Below are positions 43,801 to 56,000 of a stretch of DNA of 64,000 nt, piece after piece. Each line of letters begins with the position of its first letter. Position 1 is the stretch's first letter. This DNA comes from Aptenodytes patagonicus (taxonomy: Eukaryota; Chordata; Aves; Sphenisciformes; Spheniscidae): the NCBI RefSeq assembly GCF_965638725.1, contig NC_134953.1, positions 37,872,854 through 37,936,853 on the forward strand, given 5' to 3'. A program made the translations under genes and the position numbers. Below the pieces are notes generated by a model that ran no database searches, had not been told where the DNA came from, and saw nothing but the letters and a program-made list of their open reading frames with translations.

Positions 43801-46740
43801 GCCTTATTTTGCAGCCTGATGTTGCCCTAGGAGGGGCATACGCAGGACGAATGCGGGGACCCCTTTCTGTTCTGAGTTTTGATGAACTTGTGGGAATATA
43901 ATGGGGAACAAAGCTGCTGCTACTGGGAGGGGAAACGTGTTCTCAGGGTTGGTCTTGGAAGTGTAAGCTATAACGAAGAAGGATTTCTCTTGATGACGCA
44001 CCTGTACCCTTGTCCACTGTCTCCTTGTTAACCTGGGTGCCAAACTCAGCAACCAGTGTTGCCACTGCCGCTGATACCTCACCAAAGATAGATGCGTTTC
44101 TCCAGCAACAAAATGGTTATTAACATGGTACCTCTTTCTGGAGGTAACTGGTACATGTTTAGCTGATGTACTCAGACATTTATCTGAATTTCCCCATTGT
44201 AGCTGTGAGCTCCTTTTCTCTGCAGGCCTTTGCAAGGCTGTGGGAGGTGGATGGGCTATGTGAGCACCAGCCTCTTCAGGATTCTCCATTGTGCCTTGAG
44301 ACAGGGTTTGGAGGGAGAACTGCAGGAGAAGAAAGTAGAGAGGGGGGTATTATAACTTTGAAGTCTTGTTGGCCCTTGCAAAGGGGGAAGAGATGGTTTG
44401 TGACTAACTTTTATTGGGTGCAGCTCTAACAAAGGGAAAAAACATTGCCTCAAGCCTCCAAGCTGCATGCAATTCGAGTTGATCTTTTAATTTGGTTTTG
44501 GATTTTTTGCCCTGTACTGGCCAGAATACGTACAAAATAGCTGTAGCATATTTGGATATTGGGCCCTTAGTACATTGAACTGCTCTCTGCATGGAAATGA
44601 GATAATGTCTTTTCTTGCACAACAGCCTCCCTGAAGATAGGATGCACCAGGGTTGAGCGAACAAGTTACGCAGTGATTCTGATATGTCAGGTATTTAACA
44701 GAGCTTGCTGCCAGTTTAGTAACGTTTAGATCTTTGAGACCCTTTTCCAGTGGCATCCGTTAGAGAAAGAAAGAAAAGAGAGAATGAAAAATAAATCTAC
44801 TGTATTACAGACACAATGAGCTCGGGATCAAAGTGGGATGGAGCTTGAAAGGTGATGTTTTCAATTTTGCTAGCCAGAGGGGTTGTGACTCGGATGGTGT
44901 GGGTAAACAATGAGGAAAGAGACAGTCCCTCTGGGAGTCAGTGTCTGACTTAATGAGCCAGCAGTTATTAAAAGATGAATACAGGAGAAGTGAACCGTGC
45001 TTTCTGGCTGGTAACGTGGCTTTTTTCTTCTTTCTTTTCTCCCTTTCTCTTGAAGATCAAAGGCCTAATTTTAGAACAAGCCCTATTTATGGACTGTTCA
45101 GCCACTCTGCTTTACTCTTGTTCTAGAATAGTGGAAAATAAATAGAGCTGGCGGGATCTCCCAGTGTCCAGAGCTCATCCCTGATGCAAGGCAGGAGGGG
45201 AGGAAAAAAAAAAAAAAAGGGAAAAAGATGTCAACATTTCCCAGCAGAGGTACTGTATATTTTGTCTCTGCAGAGGGAGTTCCCTTCCCCTCTCTCAGCT
45301 CTTTCAGTCTTTCCTCGTGATCAGAGGCTGAAAAAAACGTAACCTGTGACTGCTCCTGATGTTCAGCAGAGCTATCTCCTTCTGATCCATGCCTTCTTGA
45401 TGTGCTGTAGCTGCCAGGACTGGGCAGAATCCTCTTCCTGAGACTGGTGCTGAGTATAGAGTTGAGTGTTGTTTTGTGTGTCTGTGGATTATACTCCTGT
45501 TCATACAGCCCAGCATGATGACAATCGTACTTTTTTTACAACAGTGTGAGATTGTTGGGTCCTCTTTAGGCTATGAATTGATACAGCCTGAGACCCTTTT
45601 CTGCTAACTGGCTGCTTCTGCCCCGTTCTGGATCCGTGTAGACAATTTTCTACTGCTCAGTAGTTCTCTGTGTTTCCTCCCATTACTTGGCACCCCCCTG
45701 GCTTTCCATCTCCCTCTTCTTCCCCTTCCCTGAGGCTGTTTTTCTAATTTATCAAAATAATTTTTAATTGCAATCTTGTTCTGCAAAATTTCGGGTGGCA
45801 ATTGTCTGCCAGTGCAGTAAGTGTGCTCAGTTCCAGCTGAAATACTGAACAGTAAGTGGGGGGAAACACACTGAGTGTAGGTGTAGTTTGAGAGTAAGCC
45901 TCTAATTACCCCATGAGAATGCCTTTTTTTTTTTTTTTCTTTTTCTTTTTTGTTTCTCTCCTTTGTGTCAACATTTCACCCAGTTTCCTTTGGATGATGT
46001 TTCCATAGTCCGTATCACTTGATACAAGTGTTTCCAGGATTTTGTCATTGTGTATTCAGAATGAACTTTTGAGAGTAAGAGTTAAAGGCTGTGTCAAATT
46101 CAGCTCTGATGGTGTAAGGAAGCCGCTCTTACGGTAGGCACTCTGTGCTGCCAGTTAAAGGCGTTTACCAAGTGAGGCAGTCTGATATCAACACTGTTAG
46201 GTGCCAGGTAAATCTGTTCCCCTCCCCAGGTTTTGCAATACCGAGGATCTGCATTGGTCTGAAACTGTCTTCAGGAGGGGTGAAGGGACAATAATCTGTA
46301 CAAACCTCTGCTGGAAACTGTGCAAGAGGTATTTCAGTTGGGGGCAGGGGTCTGTGTGTCTCTTCACTCCTTTACATGGCTGAAGCTTAATTGGAAAAAA
46401 GCCGCAGATAAGGGTGCACTTTGTGGAACTAGAGCAGAGTTAATTCATGCAAAAGAGCTTGTCTTGCGAGTGGGAGCGCTGAGCAGAGGGAAGAAAACAC
46501 CTAAAATCCTCTCTTAAGTTTCCAGATTCCTTGCAGTACTTTGCACGCTGTGCGGGTGGGAGCTTGTCAGCCCCCCCGGAACGAAGCAGGGTGAAGCAGG
46601 GCAGGCTGCGTAGCAACTACATTGCAAAGTGGTAACAATTCCCAAGTGGGGCAGTGACAAAATCGATTTTTCTCCCCTTCAGCTTGGCAGCTCTCCAGGT
46701 GCCTGCTCTGGCACAATGAAGTGTGTAGCTGGGGAGGGAG
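40849..46740. other. Intergenic region between SUPV3L1 and HKDC1
   Basis: About 6 kb without a recognised gene. It has short poly-T and poly-A stretches (41460-41470, 45204-45219, 45926-45939) and many open frames under 165 codons on both strands, none of which resembles a protein. No CpG island precedes HKDC1, which fits a tissue-restricted gene. Distal control elements of HKDC1 may lie here but cannot be picked out by eye. Confidence 0.6.
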
Positions 46741-46795
46741 GGACTTTGGGTTGATGGGAGGGGGTGATGCAAAGAGACAGAAGTTTAATCATTGA
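46741..46795. promoter_or_regulatory. HKDC1: Candidate HNF4/HNF1-like sites before HKDC1
   Basis: On the - strand, 46741-46748 reads CAAAGTCC, eight bases of the HNF4-specific motif CAAAGTCCA. GTTTAATCATTGAAC at 46783-46797 resembles an HNF1 palindrome with one extra base in each arm. They lie 180-240 bases before the start codon. HKDC1 is mainly an epithelial (gut, kidney, liver) gene, which would fit, but the matches are short. Confidence 0.3.
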
Positions 46796-46976
46796 ACTGA
46801 TCACACTGGATGGATTTATTTCTGGACTCAATTTCCCAGGAACTCCACTATCTCACCCTGGGGGAAATGCCTCAGCTGAAGTTCCTCTAGCTCCAGCTTC
46901 GTGAATAAAGACCTGTCGCTTTGGAGTTACTCACAGCAGCTCTGTCACTACTGACTCATCCATCCGCTTCAAGAAA

Positions 46977-47039
46977 ATGTTTGCCGTCCACTTGCTAGCT
47001 TTCCATTTCACGAAGCTAAAAGAGGATCAAATAAAAAAG
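46977..47039 (+). CDS. HKDC1: HKDC1 coding exon 1 (mitochondrial-binding helix, residues 1-21)
   Basis: Encodes 21 residues starting [17 protein letters not shown]. The hydrophobic amphipathic N-terminus is the outer-membrane/VDAC anchor known from HK1 and HK2. Donor AAAAAG|GTAAGA, phase 0. Confidence 0.95.
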
Positions 47040-50000
47040 GTAAGATGCAGCGTTAGCCGATTCCTGTTTTGAGAACTGTGTTACTCAGATACTGTGAGGT
47101 CTGCAGTATGTAATGCAGACTAGATAATGGCGTTATCTACTAAAGCCATACAGCCAAATAGGATAAGAAGTATTTGGACCCTAAACCATCTGAGGAGTGT
47201 GGAAATAGGTCTGGTTAGTGCTTTTCCCTGCGCAGTTATAAGTTCTTTTCCAGTAATGGAGCGAATGATCTTCAGTAAGAAAAAGTGGTGCTTAAACTTT
47301 ATCTGGCATGGTGTAGTGTATTCCAGAGGGCAGAAAGGAACCTCTTGCTGAATCACTTTGCAAGTGTAGTGTGAAGGATAGGATTTCTAAAGTTGAGTAG
47401 GAATCAGAGTCACTCACATTGTAGCAGGGGTAGGGAAAACTGGGGTCTTTGGGCCAGGTCTTCTGGGACTCAGGAGACAGTTCCAACCACTGTTGGTGTG
47501 GGAGAAGTGCCTGTGCCTCCTCTCTGGTTGTCCAAACCTGGCTGATCACTCTGGTGTTTATAGATGTGACCTTTAATTACAGTTGGAAAAGCTCAAGATG
47601 GCCTAGATCTGAAGCCATCAGTACTGGGAATGAGCTGCCTAATGGTTGCTCTTCCCTAATCTACTTTCATTGCCATGCTGTAATGGGTTTTTGGCTCTCT
47701 ATCATAAGACCACGTGGGACCAGTGAGCTTCTTGGGTCAGAGGTCCTCTGGTTTCTAGACATGTCCCCTGCTGGTCCTCTGTTCTCCTGGCGTCTTCATT
47801 GAGTGCTTTCTGGTGGCCATTGCTGCCAGGCTCTGTCCTCTTGTTTTCCAGCCAGCTGGAGGCGGGACTGTCTGCAGATGTGTGGCAGTGCGGGAGATCC
47901 AAGGTCCTGGTGGATAGATCTGCCTGCACCACTGAACTCATCAGTAAAGCGAGTGACACTGGCTTGTCTTCTCTGTGCTCTTGCTTAAACGTGGAGTGGC
48001 TTGTTCTTAGGGGGGCTTGTTCCACTAATTCTGCCTTGAAGAGAAGCATTCCAAGAGAGGTCCTGGTATCTCAACAGTCAGATGTCTTCGACTCTGTCTC
48101 TCAGTCATAGCCCTTTTATCCCCAGGGTTTAATACGATCAGAATGCCCTTTCCTTGTGTGAGGATCTGATCTAAGATCTCTCATCTAGACACCACTATTT
48201 CTTCCTACTTTTTACTAAGAAAGGGAGAGACCTTGTGGAGCAGTGCTTGGATGGAGTTGGCTCTTCAGAAAAACATCTAGAGTGTAGTTGAGGAAGGACT
48301 TCCCTGAAGTGAGGACAGTGGTGGAGAGGAGGGGGCGGAGGGATTCTGGCAAAGCCATTAAAAAAATTAAATCTTTCTGCTAGGTGCAAACTAGCCCTGC
48401 CTGAAGGCAAGAAAACGTGCTCTTTAAAGATGTCTTTTGAGAAGCCCTGGGTAGGCTGTATAGAGCAGAGGTGATTTCTCCCTAATTAGAAAGAAAGAAT
48501 GCCTTCCCACCTCTCCCTCCCCAGGCTTATTTGCTCTTTGGTGGCAAGAACAAGAGCCTCCCTGCCATGAAAACAGTGCTATTTCCATAACTGAGGCAAG
48601 ACACTTAAAAACAAGGACTGTCCTTGTGCGGTGGGAGGGAGGCAGCGAGACAGAGTTTGATGTTGCATGGCCTGTCCATTGCTGTGTTTACAAGCAAATG
48701 GTATGTGAGCAGGCCCTTGCTCTGGTTGTAAATCAGGCTAGAGAGTCAGCAGGCTTTCCTGGGCTCTGCCTTATCTTATCAGTCCTCTGAGAGGACTGTC
48801 TCCTGTGGTAGTAGGTAAACAGCCTGGGGAATGCAATTTCTATGGGGAGCAGGGAGCTAGTGTCTGTCCTCTGCAAACAGAGACGTGGTCATTTTTATTA
48901 CTGTTTAGTTTTTTTTCCAGAGTGATTTCTGTCACGAGGTTATTTGGGTCTGTGTGAGAGTGCTGTATGTCTCCAGTCACTGTATTTTCTTTTTTTTTGT
49001 GTGTGTGCTCAAAAAAGCAGTGCTGGTGCTTGGGCTGAGATGGTGGATCCTACACAGTGATGGGGCCTCAAGCCTTGGAGGAAATCAAGTGCTTCTGCAA
49101 ACCAGGGCTACAAAGAAAGATCTAAATAAATACCTTTTCAAAGTATAGTTGTATCCAAAGGCAGCTGCTGCTCCTTGCCAATTGCATCTTGTAGCTTAAG
49201 ACTTTCTCCTCTGTGTGTGTATCTTGCTGTTAGGTAAGTGCTAGAGTTACTTTCAGGATCCTGGCTCTCTCAGGTGCGTCGTTGCTGACCATCAGTTTAA
49301 AATGGAACTGTGAATAGGCAATTAGTTTGTGCCTCATTAATATAGGTGGCCAGTCCAGATTACAGAAGAGGCAAATTTATCTACAACCTGCCTTCTCCTC
49401 TGTTTAAACAATGCTACCTTTTACATCCTGCCTTTTTGCCAGTGGGACTTGTTTTGTGCATGTTCTCCCAGCTCTTCAGACCTCCCTGTGTAAATGGGAC
49501 TGATGAAACGTTCTGAACAGATAAAGCAACGCTGTAACGTAGCCCATAGTGCAAGAGCTGAGTGTGTGTAGTAGTGAAGTGTTGGAAGCTGTCCCACCTC
49601 TCTCCCCTGCCCACCGTCTCTGGCCCTGAGCCTCATGTCATGGGGAGTAGGATGTTAACATGGATTACCTTCCACGGGACATCCAGCTGTTTGGAGCACA
49701 GAAATATTATGCCTGCATCGTGTTTGTTCATACAGCACCAAAATCTGGCTCCCCAGTGGAATAGCATTTGGATGCTGACAGATTCTTCTTTTGCTGCGTT
49801 AATCCTTCATTGTACGCAGCTATGTAGTTTCTAGGCCACCTTACAGCCGTGTATTCAGCCCTGCAGGTAAATGTCAGTCCAAGCATAGTGTGGTCCTGAA
49901 GAAGAAAACCTTAAGTTTTGCCCCATTGAAGCTGTACAGAAACACTGGTTGGCTTCTCTACCAGTTTATCTGAATGAGTGTCTGCTACTTCATAGATGCT

Positions 50001-53000
50001 TTTGATTCCCTTTTAATTTAACTGGCTTTTATTTCGATTGTATGCTGCGAGTTATAGACCCTTAGGAAAGGATATTGACTGCACCCAAAAATGTGTTTTA
50101 GGTGTAATCCTAGAATCGCAAGAGAATGGAGGGCAGAGCTGGGGTGAGAAACAGGCTTTGAGCTCCAGCCTGGCATGCCAACAAAGTTAATTGTCTGTGG
50201 AGTGAAGCAGTAGCTGAATAGATGTTTTCAGGTTGTGCCTGACATGCTTGGGTACTGACGGCATTTTCTGGACCTGACTCGGAGAGGTCAGATTCTCACC
50301 AGGTCGAGATACTTTGCAGTTCTAGTTCATTACACCATCCACTCCTCCTATACATGTAAAACCAGCTTGTCGGGGTCTCAACCAAGTCTCATGGGTTTAT
50401 GTACGTTGGCAAGTTACTGAGCCATCAGAAAAGATGGCTAACTTTTTGATAGTAATTCACCAAGGCTGCATTAAACATTTTCAGAACAAAGTTTTTGTGA
50501 GAGTAAATGTTCTGATGATGTCCTGGAGCTTGCTTGCACTGATGATCATGGGAATTTAGGTGCTGAGGTCAAAAATGAAATGAACTTGTAGAATCAGGTG
50601 GGGTTTGCGTAGGTGGTATGCACACCTTCAGTCTGTTACATATGTGAAACTAATTCTTGTGTCTCCTTAGGGTCTGTTTAGCCTCATGTTCATCAGGCAG
50701 GTGGGAATGAGCAAAGTCATTCTTGTCCAGCAATATGCAGGGGTATTGCTGGAACTGGAGTTCAGGATTTTCAGATCCTTCATGCATGGCTAGAAAACCA
50801 GCACAAGTGGCTAGGAAGTTCCTGCATTTTCTCTGCTTGCAGGAAGCCTCCCAAGTACATATAGGACAGTCCTTCTGTAGCGTGAAAGCAGTGCTCATCC
50901 CAGCCAGCTGCTGAGCACTGAGGAGCCTGCATGTCTCCCGAGTAACATCTTTCGTCTTTCCAGGTTGACAGGTACCTGTATCACATGCGTCTCTCCGACG
51001 ATGTCTTGCTGGATGTGATGGCTCGCTTCCAGGCAGAGATGGTAAAGGGCCTGGGGAGAGACACGAACCCCACGGCAACAGTAAAAATGCTGCCGTCATT
51101 TGTGCGCTCGCTTCCCGATGGCTCAGGTGAGTTCCCCCTGCTCCATCACAAGAGTGCTGGTTTAGGAAGATTATGGATTGCTGCCAGTACTCAAGGACAG
51201 CACAGCAAAAACACGGGGCAGGCAGTGACTTTGGGTTACTGTCTATCTCATGTTGAGAAAGCAGGTGTGTATTGAGGAGACAACAGCTTGGGGGAGTGCT
51301 GGCAGAGGGTTTTTTCCCTGCACCAGGTGGATTTTGACCTAGTGCTGCTTTTTTGAGGAAAGGACCTAGTAGGTGCTCAGAAAACAGCCTCTTTCGTCTG
51401 CAAGTGTGGCTGTACCTAGTGCAGGCCTTGCTGCGGGAACTCTGGCTGGACATGACAAGGGCAGCCTCTACAGCTCAGACCCTGCAGTGCAGTGTGCTGC
51501 ACATGTGGGGATGTGGGCAATGCTGTGGCCCTGGTGTTCATGGAGCTACAGGGAAGACAGGATGCTGCAAAGTGGCAGCAACGTGTTCTCGGAGCTGTGA
51601 TCCCCTTCTGGCTTCTGACAGCAAACTCTGCATTGCTTTCTCTATTGCCCCAAAAAGTGATCCCCTCCTGCCCTTCCTTGCCTTCTGCATTGGGAAAATC
51701 TGCTTTTGGATCGGGTCTACCAGGAAATAGCCTGCTCTGCTGCTGCAGCTGGATCCTTGTTTCCAGTTGCCCCTGAGACTTAAACAGAGAGGGAGAGAGT
51801 GCAGTGGTGTCCTCTGGGAGGATGTGAGGTAAAGTAGGATCTAAAAGCCTGTCTTGTTCGGAGAAGCGTGCACATCCAAAATAACTCTCTTGGCTCAGCT
51901 GGCTCCCAGCAGTGCAGGCTGACAGAAAATGATGTTTTTCCCAGGTTTAACCAAGTGTCTCAATTTGTACAGGACTCTGTGTCTGGCCTAGGTCAGCTGT
52001 TCATGCAGAAAACTTAAGAGAAATGTTTGCTTTGTACCTAATTTCCACAGGACTTTATTCCCTCTGAAGGTAATTTTCCTACAATTAAATGAGAAATAAC
52101 GGTTTTAATGGCATAAAGGGAACATTTGGAGGCTAGTCCCTTGAAATGAGGGATGTCTGAGAGAAATTACATACAATCCCCTCCAACTGCCCGGCTGGAA
52201 CTGGGCACTCTTCCCTTTGCTGCTGCCTTCATCAAAGAAAAAGAAATATTAGCTTAACCCTTGCTATGTCTGTGACCGTCAGTGTTTCTGAGGTCTCACA
52301 TGGCACTGACCCTCTCCTGAAATAGCAGGGAGACCCTGAGGTCAGGAGACTTGGAAAATTGCATGTAGTGTCATTACTGTTGCAAGACTTCATGTTCTGC
52401 AAGGCCAGCTTTGGACAATGCTCTCCTGGCCTGCGTGACCTTTCCACTGTGTCAAGGACATGCTGCAGAGTCAAGCTGGGCTATGTCTTATTGACACACT
52501 GCCTATTTTAAGTATCACATTGATTTTTCTATTTTTGCTCTCTTGCAAAATCCTTATTGGTTATTTTGTTTCCAGACAAAACTTCTAGCAAGTTTAAACA
52601 CCTCAAGCTTGGCTGGATTTTCCCATTTGCAGTAGCAATGAACTTTCAGATTTTTCAATGCCATCAGTGTTGCTACCTGAAATGACCCATATGGAGCATC
52701 ATCAGTTTTTAATCACTAAGGGATTCATGGTCTGACTAATGTCACAGTTTACTGAGTAACCCAATTTGCCTCCTCACCTTTGTGATATCTGACCATGGTA
52801 TTACAGGTAGAATTTCCTGCTTCCTTCCCTTTCAGGGCCAAATTTGATAAAATTTAGTCAGGTGTTTGGACTGTGGGACAAAGATCACACAAGGCTACAC
52901 ACATACCACTGCATTTACCTGTGGGGAAGGGCCTTCTTCTCTCTGTGGGATGAATAGATAATAGCTTTATTGTAGCAGTGAGGCCAAACTGTCCTTCCAT

Positions 53001-56000
53001 CTGAGGTCTCCTGCTAGAGAAGAACGTGTTTGAGCTAAGAGTGCTGCTGACTGAGAAACAGAATGGTACTTTTACAGAAACACCTAAAGGCATTTGGAAA
53101 TGCTTGTGTTGGTTGACTTTGAGTGGCAAATTAGTCTTGCCCCACTTGGAAGTTGGCTTCTGCAGTAGGGCCAAATCTTAACATGGGGCTGCAAATCCTG
53201 CATCCTTTATTTGATGTAGGTAATGCTCTCAAACTCCCATTTCCCCACACTTCAGGTGTATGGTTTTGCAGCCCCTGAGTGCTCTGGTTGGCTTCGCAGT
53301 TGCTTTGGGCCTCTTGCTGAAAAGCTTATCCCTCTGCAGCTTGAAAACATGCTGCTGTGGAAGGAGCAGGGTAGGCAAAAACAGACTGCTAAATAAAAAT
53401 GAAATTAGCTGCCGCATAGCAAGCTAACAGGAGGGACCTGATACCCTTGCTTAGGGTTGCTAGATCTCAGCCTCCCTGGTGATGCTCCCAGGCCTATGGG
53501 ATAAGGACCTGCCATGATGGGGCAGGAGAGCCTGTGGCCGTGGTGAGGCAGGGGCCCTGGGCTGTGGCCTTCAGCATGGCATCTGGGCCATGCTTCTCGG
53601 CCATCACTGGTGACAGTTGCCCACTTGTGTTGCAGAGAAGGGTGACTTCCTTGCTGTTGACCTGGGTGGCTCCCAGTTCCGTGCCCACCAGGTGAAGGTG
53701 TTTGATGATGGGAAGCAGAGCAGTCAGCTGGAGAGCAAGTTTTACCCCACACCTAAGGAGGTCATACAGGGGAACGGAGCCGAGGTAGGGCATGCAGGGT
53801 CTTCTGTGATGGTGCTGTGCTTGAGCACATGCCTGCCGGACACAGCCTGACTCTGTCCTCTCCTTTCTCATGCAGCTCTTTGATTACGTTGCTGACTGTC
53901 TGTTAGACTTCATGGAGACCAAAAACCTGAAGCATAAGAAGTTACCTCTTGGCTTTACATTTTCTTTTCCATGCAAACAGACCAAATTGGAAGAGGTAAG
54001 ATGCAAAAAGAAATATTATTGGCAAGCCTAGCTCCTTGCAGAACACGGAGAAGCTATTGCATGGGAGTGTTATCCTGCGGCCTTTTTGTGGGGTCATTTT
54101 TACATGGCGCTCTGAAGAAGGCATGGATGACCATTAGCATTTAACTAGACGACTACTATTCAAAAACTCATTTCTGATCTCAAGGCAACACGATCTTTAA
54201 AGCTATCCTTTTTCTTATTCAGTACCCAATTCCATAGTAACCTTGTGCCCTTGTGTGAAGACTGTTAGACTGTAAGACACATACTTTTGTGTCCTGAAGC
54301 ATGTTTCTTTTTTAATCACTCTCATTGAATTTCTTTTTTACAGTTGATTCTAAATAGGAAAGGCCTGTAGCTGAGCTGTTTGAGAGGCCGCATGGGGAAA
54401 TGAAGGGCTGGTTGCAATTATTTTGTGGCCTCTTATTCTAGTCTCTCTTTTATTTCTAGGGATCTGTGCTTTGGGCCCCAGTCCTGCAAATGCTTTGTGC
54501 TTAATGCTATTAGTTTGAAGCCACACATGCTTTAAACAAAGCACAGGGAGATGCATTTGCAGGATTGGGACTTTATTACTGTACCTGTTTAGTTGTGTTT
54601 ATGCTGACAGGCATAAGGTGAGATGTTCTGCTGTGACTTATTTTGTCCCTCATTTTAATGTGTGGAGAGACATAGTGGGCTTCTCCACAGACTTTGGTCT
54701 TGGCTGTTTTTGTGGCAGGTTTGTATGCTAAAGTTGGAGCTTTTGAGTCACTGGACTGTTACTTTGCAGGGGGTTCTTCTCGCCTGGACAAAACACTTCA
54801 AAGTCCGAGGAGTTCAAGACACAGACGTGGTCAGCGCTCTGCGCAAGGCCCTCCAGAAGCATAAGGCAAGTTTTGTACCTGCAGGAGGTGAACCTGAGTG
54901 GCCCCAGGTTGTCTTCCTGGGAGATCAGCTCTTGGTGTGTGGGTTGTTTTGGGAGTTGTTACTGGCTGTCCTTGAAGGATGTCTGACAAATGTCCAACAT
55001 GGCTGTATATTTAGTAGATCTGTCTCTCCCTCGGAGCTGAAGCCATGGAAGGGGACATGCAGCTGCAACTCAGGCTGCCCCGTGTCAGTCTAACAGTGAT
55101 GGCAACTGCACACTGATAAACCAGGCTGGCTGTGCCAGTGGGCCAGTATGGCCCCACTGTCTGTCTGAGCTAAAGGGAGTCTGTTGTGAACCTATTTGGT
55201 AAGATGTGGATACACACTGTGTTTCATAGCCTGGCTTGTGGGATGAAAGTTGGGAGGGGGAAGCTATCATCTCAAATTGTCACACCTAATTCTACCAGGG
55301 CTTGCCCATCCACTTCAATCTGTGGGATGGAGTGATTGATGGTAATTAAGGTCAGCAGTTAAGACGTGATTAAAGCTGTCCTTGAACTAGTGTATATCTT
55401 TGAATAACATTATGTTTTAATATTTTGGAAAGCCTTGTTTTTCATGTTCAGTGCTATTGGTAACATCATCGAAGAAATACAGAACATCTTTCCATATCTT
55501 GACATCTTTGTAGTAAAGAGGAAATTCCTCTGTTTTCTCACATGGTAAAAATCCAACCTTGGTTTTGGTTCACTTCTTTCTCTGCGTCAGTCTTGCTGTA
55601 TTTAGCAGGAACAAAGGACCTGAGACTTCCTGGGTGAAGTCTGACCCCCTGCTAGTGTTGGCACCTGAGTTACAAGAATTCTTTGATAACTTTGATTATA
55701 CTTTATCAAGTTACCTCAGTGTGAAAGAACAACTGCACAGCTCCGATGGAAAGGCTTTTTACTTGGGTATGATATTGGTGCACCTCCTTGTGTTGAATAG
55801 TTACATTTACGTATGTATATTTTCTGTCCCATTTGTTGGGATCTGCTCAGGGGGTAGGACATTATCCTTATCCTAGCATGAGCAAGCTACCAGAGTGCAG
55901 TGCATAAGGACAGATATGTGGGTGCTAGCATATCATAAAATTCAAACCAATAAGATGTTGCTTTTCTAGCAAACGAGGTTGGATTGGGGAAAAACAGATC

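Noticed and set aside
43804-44289. 161-codon open frame on the - strand in the SUPV3L1-HKDC1 intergenic region
   Set aside because: No resemblance to a known protein and no splice or promoter context seen.
50650-51453. 267-codon open frame on the - strand overlapping HKDC1 exon 2
   Set aside because: Antisense to a well-supported coding exon, with no recognisable domain and no conserved-looking composition; probably chance.
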